Shown in pieces: positions 51,401 to 62,059 of a stretch of 64,000 bases of DNA. This DNA is from Macquaria australasica. Lineage: Eukaryota > Chordata > Actinopteri > Centrarchiformes > Percichthyidae. The translations under genes and the position numbers were made by a program. The notes beneath the pieces were generated by a model. That model ran no database searches. It had not been told where the DNA came from and was given only the letters and a program-made list of their open reading frames with translations. The DNA is taken from positions 310,001 through 374,000 of the forward strand of contig SEMN01000125.1 in assembly GCA_005408345.1 (NCBI GenBank), in the 5' to 3' direction. How positions within the stretch are numbered: the stretch's first letter is position 1; each line of letters starts with the position of its first letter.

Positions 51401-54023
51401 ACACACTCACAAGTTTCTCTTTGTATTGTGTTTATCTGCATTTGAGTCGTTTTTCTTCCCTCCATTACAGTCTGGATTGTAAGTGACTATACTTGACAGA
51501 CTTAAACATTTACCAGTAGGCTTTGTGCACTTAAAATGTGATAACTAACTTACTCTGGTTCCCCCATGAAGGACACTTCTGCCACCATTGCAGAATGTCT
51601 TACAAACAAGAACAAGATGCCTTAAATGACAAGATCCAATAAATGAAGTTAAAATAGACTGCTATATGTGCTCCAGGCCATTCTGAGTGCACAGAATCCA
51701 GACGAGCCGTACCTCGGTGGCATCAACTACAACTGCGTGGCGCCGGGGAAACGCTTCATGTCCATGGACAATCTGTCTGGTGGAGAAAAGGCCATCGCTG
51801 CCCTGGCCATGGTGTTTGCCATCCACAGGTAACACTGGGCTCACAATCAAACCCTGAGACAGACTAGATTACAATACATCAGATTATAATTAGGGAAACT
51901 GGAAAATCACGGTGTAACAGTAGAGATTACCAACAATAAGATAAACAAATCACTTAAGATAATAAAAACTCACTTGTATATGATAGCACCAGATAATGAG
52001 TAGAATAAACATAATGCATCTTTAATGATCTCTATTTCCCAAAATCATCAATCAACACAGGGTTCGCACAGCTTTTTAGTAAAATTCAAGCACTTGCAAG
52101 GTACCTAAACCAAAAATTTCCAGACTCTCAAAGCCTTTGTCTCTTTATTTTTATCTAAATTGTTACTATAAATGCCAGGAGATAAACAAATATGACGAGG
52201 GGATCATTTCATTTCAAATATTAAAAGATTTTTGGTGTACATGAGCGATTGTGTAGATGATGAGACACCATATTGAAAAATCAAGGAGTATATTCAAATT
52301 CGAGTATATTCCTAACCTTGAAAACATAACGGTTAAAATAATGCATTTTCCAAAGAAGACTTTGTACGAACCCTGTTAACAAAATCAGTGTTTGCTCGAC
52401 ATTAATTTAGCTGGACAGCTGGATAATTACCCCCCACAGCTATAAAAACTAAACCCCCAAAATAAAAAAGGATTTGCAGTCATAGGATAGCTGTTGACAC
52501 CATGAAATATCTTTCAGAAACTACAATTTCTATTTTGGTGGGGAGGACAGTTGGCTAGGGGTACTTACCTTGTAATGACCCTGTGTTTTTAAACAGATGA
52601 ATGGACTAATAAAGTAAAGGCTGTGTCATCTGGAGAACCTGTTGATCCTCTCTTCTTTCACATCATCCACTTTACGTTAAGAACTATCTTTTAAAAAGAG
52701 ACACTTGACATCTCCCTGAATCTTGTCCATCGTCGCTGCTTCTTTCTTATTTTCTTTTGTACAGAAACTATTGTTCCTTCTTAAAGACTTTTTTTTTTAC
52801 CTCTTTTGACTGATACTTCCTTCCTTCTGAAGCACTTGTCCCATATTATTATATTATACAGGTAATATTATAGAGTACAGTCTAGACCTGCTCTATATGA
52901 AACTGAGATAACTTCTGTAATGATTTTGCGCTATATAAATAAAATAAAATTGAATTGAATATTATCTAATACTTGTTGCATCAGTTTTAATGGCTGTGGC
53001 TCTTACATTTGACCCACATTGCTGGTCCACTGTGTGTGTGTGTGTGTGTGTGCTGTTTGGCACGCTGGTATTTGTTGTGTCATTTCTCTCAGCTTCCGTC
53101 CTGCTCCGTTCTTCATCTTGGACGAGGTGGATGCAGCGCTGGACAACACCAACATTGGCAAGGTAAGATTCCAGCTGCCTCCAGGGTTTTACAATTAATA
53201 TCTACAGTAGTGCTGAAACAATTACTGGATTTAATTGATTAGTTGGTCAACAGAAAATAATTCACCAACAATTGTTATTATTAGTAGTAATTTATCAATC
53301 AAAAATACCAATATGCTTTGATTCTATGCTCTCCAGTGTAAGGATTTGCTGCTTTTGTCTGTTTTATATAATTGTAAACTGAATATCTTTGAGTTTTGGA
53401 CTTTGGTTTTACTTGTGTGTCAGGGCAGTTAGTGCTCTTTGGATTTCCAACAACATAGTTTGTGATTGAAATGACGCATGCAAATACTGTTTAGAGTCTT
53501 TCCATGAGAGATGAGATCAATTTTACTTTGCTTGCAGGGAAATTTGAGTTGGACACAGCACTAAGAACATAAAAAAACAACCAGTTTAATATCATTTATG
53601 TAATTATTAAGGTTTGTGTGTTCAACTGTACACTATTATCCTATTATCTGTTTTTTTATGGATTATATTTGTGCATACCTTGTGTGGGTGTTTGGTCTGT
53701 GTCCAGGTGACCAGTTTCATCAGAGAGGAGTCCAGGCAGAACATGCAGATCATTGTCATCTCCCTGAAGGAGGAGTTTTTCTCCAAGACGGACGCTTTGC
53801 TGGGAGTCTACTCAGACGTAACAAACTTTTAGAACATGTTGAAAGTTGGAGAATGAATTCAATTTCTATATATCACGACAATGCAGTCACTATCATACTA
53901 TTTTCTTCACAGTTTGATGAATTCATGTTCAGCAGAGTTCTGACCCTGGACCTGCGACCCTACCCTCTGGTTGAAGAGGACAATGGTAAACAGGCGGACA
54001 AGGAGAGGACAGGACTCGTGTAG
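40076..54023 (+). CDS. smc1b: SMC1B, meiosis-specific cohesin ATPase, 25 exons, 1242 aa
   Basis: SMC1B pairs with SMC3 in the cohesin ring that holds sister chromatids and supports axis formation and telomeres in meiosis. Exons: 40076-40184, 40451-40639, 40943-41055, 41437-41640, 42865-43103, 43462-43720, 44338-44478, 44685-44767, 44969-45176, 45999-46184, 46357-46548, 47673-47819, 48043-48180, 48405-48521, 48752-48858, 49078-49219, 49478-49623, 50105-50258, 50532-50630, 50715-50871, 51218-51372, 51677-51828, 53093-53162, 53707-53817 and 53913-54023. The total is 3729 bp with every phase continuous. Walker A is GTNGSGKS (residues 32-39); coiled-coil arms flank a hinge at about 510-650. The ABC signature LSGGEK is at 1128-1133 and Walker B FFILDE ends at Glu1157. 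SMC1B rather than SMC1A is indicated by NFKSWRGKQVIGPF, GAHIGKP, TQCFEHV-like NQCFEHVSVVIDQIYK and its length close to 1235. The ATG follows a run of A and has G at +4. Confidence 0.96.
41641..42864 (+). other. SMC1B intron 4 with unclassified repeat-like sequence
   Basis: A 1.2-kb intron, larger than most others in the gene. It has several medium open stretches in one frame region, including PDKIVGDNGAHLSSKAF near 42099-42150, which faintly recalls a retroelement integrase block. The rest does not fit an integrase, so I leave the origin open. Confidence 0.35.
45208..45572 (-). mobile_element. Probable retroelement insertion (LTR-like) in SMC1B intron 9
   Basis: Flanking sequences 'agacagacaggcataatgag' (45182-45201) and 'taacatcattcaactcctt' (45573-45591) occur joined together in intron 6 (about 44108-44155). 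The 365 bp between them therefore look like an insertion. Reversed, the insert begins TGTCAGGACTGTGCACC and carries AATAAA (in AATAAATTCC), as an LTR would. It contains the (TA)n(CA)n microsatellite. Exact borders and a target duplication could not be fixed. Confidence 0.5.
45400..45474 (+). repeat. (TA)n(CA)n compound microsatellite
   Basis: About 32 bases of TA followed by about 40 bases of CA, in SMC1B intron 9. Confidence 0.95.
46760..47380 (+). mobile_element. LINE 3' end in SMC1B intron 11
   Basis: Translation near 46768-46905 gives IKDPNHPSHKLFCLLPSG, then YRGTRLRDSFIPQAIRLL. This is the conserved C-terminal tail of CR1/Rex1-type reverse transcriptases. A long AT-rich 3' untranslated region follows, ending around 'tgaccataaaggactt'. 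It is severely 5'-truncated and has the same strand as SMC1B. Its terminal AATAAA-like motif is weak, so it probably splices out harmlessly. Confidence 0.7.
52063..52962 (-). repeat. Repeat-rich part of SMC1B intron 22
   Basis: The right end (52840-52962), read in reverse, is TATTCAATTCAATTTTATTT, followed by a TATATAGCGC stretch and 'agcaggtctagactgtactc', a high-copy fish repeat. The remainder (52063-52840) is low-complexity intronic sequence with no gene seen. Confidence 0.5.
53033..53052 (+). repeat. (TG)n microsatellite
   Basis: A short GT repeat about 40 bp before the acceptor of SMC1B exon 23. Confidence 0.85.
53207..53475. mobile_element. TAGGGCTGCAACTAA-family short element, copy 3 (truncated)
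   Basis: It starts TAGTGCTGAAACAATTAC in SMC1B intron 23, with the family interior ('gtcaacagaaaataattc', 'aattgtaaactgaatat'). It lacks the inverted right end. Confidence 0.6.
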
Positions 54024-54591
54024 CCTGGGATCACCTGCTTGAAGCCTTTGCATGTGTGTCTCTTGCATTTTTGTTCACTGGCCGTATCAATGGTTCTCAT
54101 TGTATTCATCTTTTGAGCAGGTGTACAGGCAAAGTAGTTATTTTAAACTCCAAATGATAATTTCTATGTTCCATTTTATGCTGTTTTACTAAATTGATTT
54201 TACTAAAAAGGTTTTTGTAATTCATGAGAGTGGTTTCATGGTTAGTAGTTAGCACTTTGACTGGATTAGTGAGACAGTTTAGGAGCCGGTTCTGTGAAAA
54301 TTCATTCACATTTAACTTGTTCAATAACATGACCCACAATGATAGTCTTAAATACAACAGCGCTACTCCTACGAATTACGACATTCAACATGGTTAGATG
54401 GCAAATACAGCAGCAGCATTAAAAGAGATCTCTGTTCGTGTTTCTAAAATGCTGTGGCTCTTGTTTCTTTCTGCAGGATGTGCCGCGTTGTTCCACAGTG
54501 ATAAATGTTGGTTGTATTACTCCTTTGTTTTTATACATGTTCATTTTACTTGGAGGTGTTTTGTATTGCAGTTATGACTTTTGTCCTGTTC

Positions 54592-54597
54592 ATTAAA
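54592..54597 (+). terminator. Candidate poly(A) signal ATTAAA of SMC1B
   Basis: An ATTAAA lies about 570 bases past the SMC1B stop, in otherwise non-coding sequence. Confidence 0.35.
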
Positions 54598-54819
54598 TCT
54601 ACAGAGTTAATGAAGTGTTTGAGTATCTGTGTTATTATGTGGAGGTCTGAATTGGCCAGGCAGGGGCACAATTACGCTACAGAGATGAAAGTTTGACCCA
54701 TTTTAAAGCCATACATAAGTAGTTTGAGTGTCCATATTAATAGTATTATTACTAGTAATAGTTGTTAATATTATTATTTGTTATTAACAAAATATAACTT
54801 TTTTTAAGACCTCAGCAGC

Positions 54820-54835
54820 AGTAGGGGGCAGTGAT
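54820..54835 (+). promoter_or_regulatory. CTCF-like motif between SMC1B and BORCS5
   Basis: The sequence GCAGTAGGGGGCAGTG differs from the vertebrate CTCF core pattern CCASYAGRKGGCR at one edge position only. It lies about 800 bp past the SMC1B stop and about 470 bp before the BORCS5 start, a natural place for a boundary. Confidence 0.45.
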
Positions 54836-54899
54836 GTGAAGGTCTGGATCATGGACTTGTACAGTCTATGATCTGGTCTGGATACAATCGAGAGGCAGA

Positions 54900-55302
54900 C
54901 CCCGTGATCAATATTTACGGAAGTGTTGCCCCGTCGTGAGCAGAAGTCGGTGCTCAGTCATTTCTGTTGCATCGTGTAACGTAAACATTGGTTAACTGAT
55001 TCCTTAAGCAACGTGGGTTTTACCGAGATAGACGTCTGCTCCGGACTCGCTCAGCTAGAATTCAAAGCTAACGTAGCACAGCTAGCTTGAAATCGCAGAG
55101 CCAACAACTCTCGATTTCCTGTTCCTCTCCCGCGGACATGGTTGTCTCGTTGCCGGGGGCCCGAGTGTGTTTAGAGGCCGTATGAAAGTGTTTGCAGGCG
55201 GCTGAGTCGTCGGGTGGTCCGCTTATCTTGCTGCAGTTTCTGGAAAACGTCGAGGAAAGCTAACCTGCCGCTAGCTGGCTAGCCCAACGCCAGGTTGGCA
55301 CC
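54900..55302 (+). promoter_or_regulatory. BORCS5 promoter and 5' leader region
   Basis: A relatively CpG-containing, TATA-less stretch with an inverted CCAAT box (ATTGG at 54988-54992), typical of a housekeeping promoter. It ends in a perfect Kozak context (GGCACCATGGGA). A 15-codon upstream open frame (55138-55185) would be in the leader if transcription starts before it. Confidence 0.45.
55138..55185 (+). other. Short upstream open reading frame of BORCS5
   Basis: ATG at 55138 opens a 15-residue frame (MVVSLPGARVCLEAV) ending in TGA at 55183-55185, 117 bases before the BORCS5 ATG. It matters only if the transcript starts upstream; then it could reduce BORCS5 translation. Confidence 0.35.
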
Positions 55303-58226
55303 ATGGGAGCCGAACAGAGCGGAGACGCGGAGCACAAACACCCCGATTACAGCTCGTCGGGTAAGGCTGCCTTCTGCAGTCAGTCACCGGTTCATATAGA
55401 ATTAAACCGAGTTAGAGTGGTATATTAACTTGCTGTACAATAAGTGACACTGCATTGCCATTGATTTCTTTACTTGAATATTCCCATTTTATGCTTTATA
55501 CTTCTGCTCCACTACATCTCAAAGTGAAATGTTTCTTACTCCACTAACTTGCATTTGCTTGGCAACTACTAGGTGCCAGTTACCTTCTTGATAATACAAG
55601 TATTGTAAACTTATAGAATATGATGGGTTTTTATTGATTAAGCTACACCACTGTATATAAAGCAGTTTACCTCCACCTTGACCACAATAAAATGTTGTGA
55701 ACTTGTTAATGCATCAATAAAAGTGACTTTTACTTTTGATACCTAATGTATATTCTGCTGATAATACTTATGTACTTTAACTTAAGTCAAAATTTGGACA
55801 TAGTACTTGTAATGGAGTATTTTTACATTGTAACATTGAGGATAAGAGTACTTCTTTCACCACTGTCCATATAACAAAGCAGATATTTATTCGAAGACTG
55901 CTTACATTGATCAATACAAACCCTAGTATTCCTAAATCTTGAAAAAACATTCTTAAAACATTCTCAGATTTGTGATGTTAACAGGAGTATTGTCATTGCA
56001 GTGGTGCCCTCCCCAGCAAAGCAGAAAGCAAAGATGGATGATATTGTCGTTGTGGCTCAGGGGACCCAGTCAATGCGAAATATCCACAACGACCCAGATG
56101 TCATCAAGCTTCAGGAGATACCCACCTTTCAGCCACTTTTAAAAGGTAACGTTTAAGTCTTCCATCTTTAAGACAGATCTACACCTTGCTAAACTAATGT
56201 AGTCTAATACAGTTCGCATATTGAGTTGACAAGTGCTTACCCACAGCAGAAATCCCATATTCTCTGGCAGATCTTGTGTGAAAAAGCCCCCAAAATGTAT
56301 ATTTATAAAGCATAAAACCATCAACACTGATTTTGGGCACTAGAAGGAATAGGTTTTATTTCAGTTTTAAACAAATAGAGTGTAGAATGCACACAAACAA
56401 ACTGAAAAGCAGAAGTCAGGCAGTAGATCTGCACGCTGCACTGATAGCTTCCAATAAATGAAATATAATTTTGCAATGTTTTCGTTCTCTGTTGTCTCTG
56501 CAAGAAGTATTGACGTCTGACAAAGATTTGTTTGAGATCGAAATGGTGCTCTATTAAATTAGATTTATTGTGAGCTATCAGTGGAGTGTGCAGATCTTTT
56601 ATCTGACTTCTATCGTTTTAGTTTTCACATGAAAATATTGAGAGTTTCATGTAATTTTCAACCGGTCCCCACCAGTCCATTTTCAAACTCTGCGTAGTGA
56701 AGCTAATTGTCGCTGCAACCCATTAGCGCTGTGTTAGAAGGCGAATAATGAGCCAAGTTTCCTGTGTAGGCGCAGTCCTGAAATAGCAGGAGGGGTTAGT
56801 TCTGTGAGATCCTGTGCATGGCTAATTACAATAATTACCAAGTGTTACGCTGTTGTCAAGTGTTACTCTGTTCCAACACGTCCATGTAAGTCCTTTTGCT
56901 CTTCGCTCTCCACAGGAGTGCTAAGTGGCCAGACGTCACCCAGCAGTGTGTGTCTGGAAAGGCTGGATGCTGCCCAGGTTCTGCAGCTCTGCATCCGATA
57001 CCAGGACCACCTACACCAGTGTGCCGAGGCCGTGGCCTTCGACCAGAACGCCCTGGTCAAGAGGATCAAAGAGGTAAGTATACCATAATACAGCAAGAGA
57101 CATTTAGCATACAGGGTGCCTTATTTTTCAGTCCCAAAACAACACTATTATTGTGTTCCCTTTTGAATGTAGAGGGTTTATGCCAACATGGTTATTAAGA
57201 GAAATATTAACCACTGGCATAAGCACATTTATGTTTCTACAGCTAGTGGTTAAACAATTTTAGATTTTCTTTCCAAAGTAGTGCTGAAGTGATTAGTCAG
57301 TTGACAGAAACTGTATTTACAACATTTTATTTTTACAACAAAATAAGTGTAATTTATCAAGCAAAAACGGCAAACATTTGTTGGTTTCAGTTCTCTAATG
57401 GGAGAAGAAGTTGAGATTATTTTCTCTGTTTTTATATCACTGTAAATTGAACATTTTGGATTCAGTCGGGCAAAACAAGTAATTTGAAGACTTTGCATCT
57501 GCACAGCAAATTGTGATTGCATTTTCCATATTGTATATTTTATTGGCTAAATGATTGAATAATTGAACAAAGTTTTGAAAAAAATAATTAATAGAATGAT
57601 GAATAATGAAAATAATATTTAGTTGCAGCCATATTCAAATGACAAATGTGCAAGACTTCATAGAGTTGTTATATAGTTATTGTGACTTAATTTTGATTAC
57701 ATGCGAAAAAAATAACATTTTTGTTGTTCGACAGTTGCATCTGGGAAAGGATATGCCAAAACTTTACATATTTATTAGACAGTTTCAATCTCAGATACAT
57801 TTGCAAAGTTGTGCTTGTACTGTACATTTTGTATATGTTCTACTGTTTTTAATGATATTCATGTGTTAGTGGTAAAGCAGAATTTTATAAATCTTCAGAG
57901 CTATTTTCCTCTGTTTTACTTTGAGATGATTCAAAGTGTCATCAAAAGTCAAAGACTGTCTCTCTTTCTCTCTCCCGGCTGTTTCTTTCCAGATGGACTT
58001 GTCAGTGGAAACCTTGTTCAGCATAATGCAGGAGCGCCAGAAACGCTACGCTAAGTACGCCGAGCAGATCCAGAAGGTCAACGAGATGTCCATGATCCTG
58101 AGACGCATCCAGATGGGCATCGACCAGACGGTGCCGCTGATGGAGCGTCTCAACAACATGCTGCCTGAGAGTGAGCGCCTGGAGCCCTTCAGCATGAGGC
58201 CTGATGGGGATTCTGCCACCAAGTAG
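55303..58226 (+). CDS. borcs5: BORCS5 (myrlysin), BORC complex subunit 5, 4 exons, 197 aa
   Basis: BORC recruits the small GTPase Arl8 to lysosomes, which links them to kinesins for outward transport; BORCS5 anchors the complex by N-myristoylation. Exons are 55303-55360, 56002-56145, 56916-57073 and 57993-58226, totalling 594 bp with continuous phase. The protein starts MGAEQSGD, with Gly2 in a myristoylation context. It continues with SPAKQKAKMDDIVVVAQGTQSMRN, DPDVIKLQEIPTFQPLLKG, the helical QVLQLCIRYQDHLHQCAEAVAFDQNALVKRIKE and MDLSVETLFSIMQERQKRYAKYAEQIQKVNEM. The length matches the human protein (196). It ends DSATK. The Kozak context around the start is ideal. It lies downstream of SMC1B on the same strand with its own promoter. 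Confidence 0.95.
57278..57631. mobile_element. TAGGGCTGCAACTAA-family short element, copy 4
   Basis: It lies in BORCS5 intron 3. It starts TAGTGCTGAAGTGATTAG and ends TTTAGTTGCAGCCATA. The flanking 8-mers TTCCAAAG and TTCAAATG match at 6 of 8. Confidence 0.65.
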
Positions 58227-60307
58227 CCTCCTGAAAGCCAACACAGCTGCTTCTTACCTGAGTCTCCATCCAGTCCTCTGTCCAGGAGGAAGTGCAGGTC
58301 TGTCCAGCTGTAGGGATGCTAAGTTTTTACATGGGTGCAAAAACCCATTAAAAGTTTTTGTTTTCATAGTAGTGGTAGAGGTAAGGTGTAAATGTGTGAG
58401 ACTGTTCTAGTCAGCTCTCAAGGTCACGATCAGTTATTTTTATTCTTTTACTTAATGCAGGAAGTTTTGCTGAACACTTGTGCTCTTAATCAGCAACATC
58501 GTACTTACTATAGCACTTCTACTCAGCACACTCGCATGCTGAGCAGCTCAGCTCTACTTGAGCTTGCAAAGTGCTGCAATCAAATGTACCCCAACTGCAG
58601 AGGGCGTGGAGTTTATTACTTATCCCTTCCCTTTAGGGAATCAAACTGACAACTTTCTAGACACAGACTTTCCTTACTAATCTAAAGATAGGGGAGAAAC
58701 AAACAGAACAAACTCCTTATGCTCAAAAACTTGTCTTGCAGATGTGTTGCAGATTTTAGAGACTCAAATGGGTGTGAGCAACATATCTCAAACTCTTCCT
58801 GCTGCTCTGGAGATTTGCGTACGCCTCCCAAAACATCAGAGCCGCTCAAGAAATTGCAGTGGATTGATTTTGGATCTTGCACTTCACATAACAAATATTT
58901 TTTTGTTTGTGATCCTAAAATTAATCTCCCACGCCATATGCCTTGCTCACTGTTTGGAGATTCATTTCCATGAACTGCTTGTATGCAGATTGACTGCTTT
59001 TAATTTTCTGAACAATATCTGTGTTTCAATTATATTATGACAAAGAGACTCACGAAGATATGGATTATTGCCATCGGATTACACAAGGAGCATGGATGTA
59101 CTGTACATTGGAAGGAAAATAAGAAACTTCTTGGACAGAGGATAACCTCAGTATTCTCATGAACTTGTGAACTTCAATTTTGTGATGAGAGAACTTAATT
59201 TATTTGGATTATTTTGCTTTAGCAGTTGCGTCAAGCCTATTTGCATGAAAAACAGTGAAGAAAGTGAAACAATTGCTTGATGGATTGGTACAGAAAACAG
59301 CTTGTCAGAGATCTCTGACCGAACCACACTTTCAGATCACTGCACTGCAGTTTCAGCATTAACTTTGTATGTTTGTTAGCTTGTCGCAGTGATAGCCAAA
59401 CATCACACATGCCAAAGATTCACAAGCTGTTGAATAATTAGGGGCACTTTAAAAAACAGTTGGTTATATCTTTGGTCTCTGAGGAAAGTGATCAAGTTAA
59501 CTTCACTGCATCATCTGTTGCATTTTTGTCTCTGTATCATGAGTTGTGTGCTTACAGCTTAAAGGGTCAGTTCACTCAAATGATTGAAAAAAAACATGGT
59601 TTCTCTCTTATCTGTAGAGGTATCTTATCTTTGCAGATAGTTCTGGTTTTACTTATCCAGGTCTTGAGAAATCTGCCACCACCACAATTCAGTGGAGGTG
59701 ACTGGAATTTTATTTCTGGTGCTCACAGCAATAAAGAATTACATAATCAATAGCAACATATTTTGAGAAAAAATGTAGCAGTTACTTGGGATGATTGATA
59801 AAACATATGGTCATAACTAATATAATATAGACTTAATATTATAGACTATTTCTTAGGTAGAATAGTAACCAGGATTGTTTCTGAAAGACACTTAACTGAA
59901 TTGTGTATATAATTTTTCAATGCTGTAAGCACCACAAACAAAATTTAATTCACCTTCATTGTATTTGATTTCAAAACCAGGGCAAATAAAATCAAAACTA
60001 GTTGTATGGGTAAATACCTCTAAAGGTTTTTGTTTCTAATTTGGGTGAGCAAACCCTTTAACTGCTTAATCACTGGTAAGTTTGCAGTGTGGCAATAAAA
60101 AATAAGACACTAAAAAAAAAAAAGAGCAAAATTGTTATTATTGCAGCAGTGTTTCACTATGGTCCACTAGGTGGTGCAACACAGTCTGTGGTTTCTTGAC
60201 ACATATTTTAAGGTTAAGAGTCCCAAAACAGCAGTTTCAGAGAGTATGTCGTGCTGAGGATGAGGGCTGTTGCTGCTCACACGCTGACTGTCGGAGGAAT
60301 CAGACCA
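58227..60307 (+). other. BORCS5 3' untranslated region and downstream flank
   Basis: No further gene is seen. Candidate poly(A) hexamers AATAAA lie at 59730-59735, near 59984 and at 60094-60099; which is used cannot be told. A long A-run follows the last one (60112-60123), which could mark a retroposon tail. Confidence 0.4.
60163..60177 (+). promoter_or_regulatory. Second CTCF-like motif, downstream of BORCS5
   Basis: TCCACTAGGTGGTGC resembles the CTCF core (CCACTAGGTGGCGC) with one change at an important C. It is weaker than the 54820 site and has the same orientation. Confidence 0.25.
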
Positions 60308-60358
60308 TTAAAGGTGGGGTCAGCGATTCTGGAGAAATATATTTATTGTTGATATTTA

Positions 60359-61575
60359 CACCGATCAGCCATAACATTATGACTACCTGCCTCATATTGT
60401 GTAGGTCCCCCTTTTGCCGCCAAAACGGCCCTGACTCATCGAGGCATGGACTCCACTAAACCTCTGAAGGTGTGCTGTGGTATCTGGCACCAAGACGTTA
60501 GCAGCAGATCCTTTAAGTCCTGTAAGTTGCGAGATGGGGCCTCCATGGATCGGACTAGTTTGTCCAGCACATCCCACAGATGTTCTACTGGATTGAGATC
60601 TGGGGAATTTGGAGGCCAAGTCAACACCTTGAACTCGTTGTCGTGTTCCTCAAACCATTCCTGAACCATTGTTGCAGTGTGGCTGGGCGCATTATCCTGC
60701 TGAAAGAGGCCACTGCCATTAGGGAATATTGTTTCCATGAAGGGGTGTACTTGGTCTGCAACAATGTTTAGGTAGGTGGTAAGTGTCAAAGTAACATCCA
60801 CATGAATGGCAGGACCCAAGGTTTCCCAGAAGAACATTGCCCAAAGCATCACACTGCCTCTGCCGGCTTGCCTTCTTCCCATAGTGTATCCTGGTGCCAT
60901 GTCTTCCCCAGGTAAGCGACGCACACGCACCCGGCCATCCACATGATGTAAAAGAAAACGTGATTCATCAGACCAGGCCACCTTCTTCCATTGCTCCGTG
61001 GTCCAGTTCTGATGCTCACCTGCCCATTGTAGGCACTTTCGGCGGTGGACGGGTCAGCATGGGCACCCTGACCGGTCTGCGGCTACGCAGCCCCATAGGC
61101 AACAAACTGCGATGCACTGTGTGTTCTGACACCTTTCTATCAGAACCAGCATTAACTTTTTCAGCAATTTGAGCTACAGTAGCTCTTCTGTTGGATCGGA
61201 CCACACGGGTCAGCCTTTGCTCCCCACGCACATCAATGAGGCTTGGCCGCCCATGACCCTGTCGCCAGTTCACCGGTTTTCCTTCCTTGGACCACTTTTG
61301 GTAGGTACTGACCACTGCAGACCGGGAACACCCCACAAGAGCTGCAGTTTTGGAGATGCTCTGACCCAGTCGTCTAGCCATCACAATTTGGCCCTTGTCA
61401 AAGTCGCTCACATCCTTACGCTTGCCCATTTTTCCTGCTTCCAACACATTAATTTCGAGGGCAAAATGTTCACTTGCTGCCTAATATCCCACCCACTGAC
61501 AGGTGCCATTGTAACGAGATAATCAATGTTCTTCACTTCACCTGTCAGTGGTTATAATGTTATGGCTGATCGGTG
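60359..61575 (-). mobile_element. Tc1/mariner transposon, 1217 bp, DD36E spacing, complete ends
   Basis: The inverted ends CACCGATCAGCCATAACATT (left) and its reverse complement (right, ending 61575) are flanked on both sides by TA (60357-60358 and 61576-61577), the Tc1/mariner target duplication. The interior encodes a transposase on the minus strand in two overlapping-frame pieces (61447-61016 and 60981-60436). The second catalytic Asp and the Glu are separated by 36 residues rather than 34. The near-intact state suggests a recent insertion, 2.1 kb past BORCS5. Confidence 0.93.
60436..61447 (-). pseudogene. Tc1-type transposase with one frame change
   Basis: The N-terminal piece (143 residues) carries the paired-like helix-turn-helix DNA-binding region (DFDKGQIVMARRLGQSISKT, WRQGHGRPSL). 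The C-terminal piece carries the catalytic domain: SDESRF (first Asp), FQQDNAPSH (second Asp) and PNSPDLNPVEHLW (Glu). The frames differ by one base; the change lies in the CCACCGCCGAAA stretch around 61040-61055. The first piece then ends at a TGA near 61016. The DDE residues themselves are kept. The copy is probably inactive, but could serve as a substrate for an active relative. Confidence 0.9.
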
Positions 61576-61994
61576 TATACTCCGATGTTATTTACGTTTC
61601 ATTACTATCATGGTGTAGCTCCGTTCCTCGTGGGCGAGGACGTGGATAAGGCAGAGTAGTTGGCAGAAGTCCTGTGCACGAGAACGAACACCACCTGTTG
61701 CTGATTGGCTGAAATAGTGTTGTGTGAGGCTCTTTGTTTGTTTCCCATTTACAGAGCCAGGGCTGTGCAAACACCGGATTTTGTTTTCAGCGCACACACA
61801 GAACGGACAGCTAGCAGGCCGTGAGGAGATATTTGGTGAATTTGACAAAAAGTGTACTGGATTACAGTCGCTGACTCCACCTTTTAAGATATAAACCAGT
61901 CTAACCACCTACCAGGCCTCGTCTCATCTGAGCGTATAATTTTATTTACATCTGCCACCTCCTACCTCTTCATAGACACACCTCTCCCAGAAAA

Positions 61995-62041
61995 TATTCA
62001 GATTAATTGAAAATGAAAATAATTGTTAGTTGCAGCCCTAC
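61995..62041. repeat. Fragment of the TAGGGCTGCAACTAA family, copy 5
   Basis: Only the right end is present: 'gaaaataattgttagttgca' followed by gcccta. Confidence 0.55.
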
Positions 62042-62059
62042 ATCGCTTGCTGTCACAAT

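Larger units (their letters stand above)
60308..61887. mobile_element. TTAA-type (piggyBac-like) short element interrupted by a Tc1 element
   Basis: The left end is TTAA at 60308-60311 followed by AGGTGGGGTCAGCGATTCTG. The right end, read in reverse, is TTAA (61884-61887) followed by AAGGTGGAGTCAGCGACTGT. Removing the Tc1 insert leaves about 350 bp of non-coding element. TTAA target sites are characteristic of piggyBac-type transposition. Confidence 0.6.
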
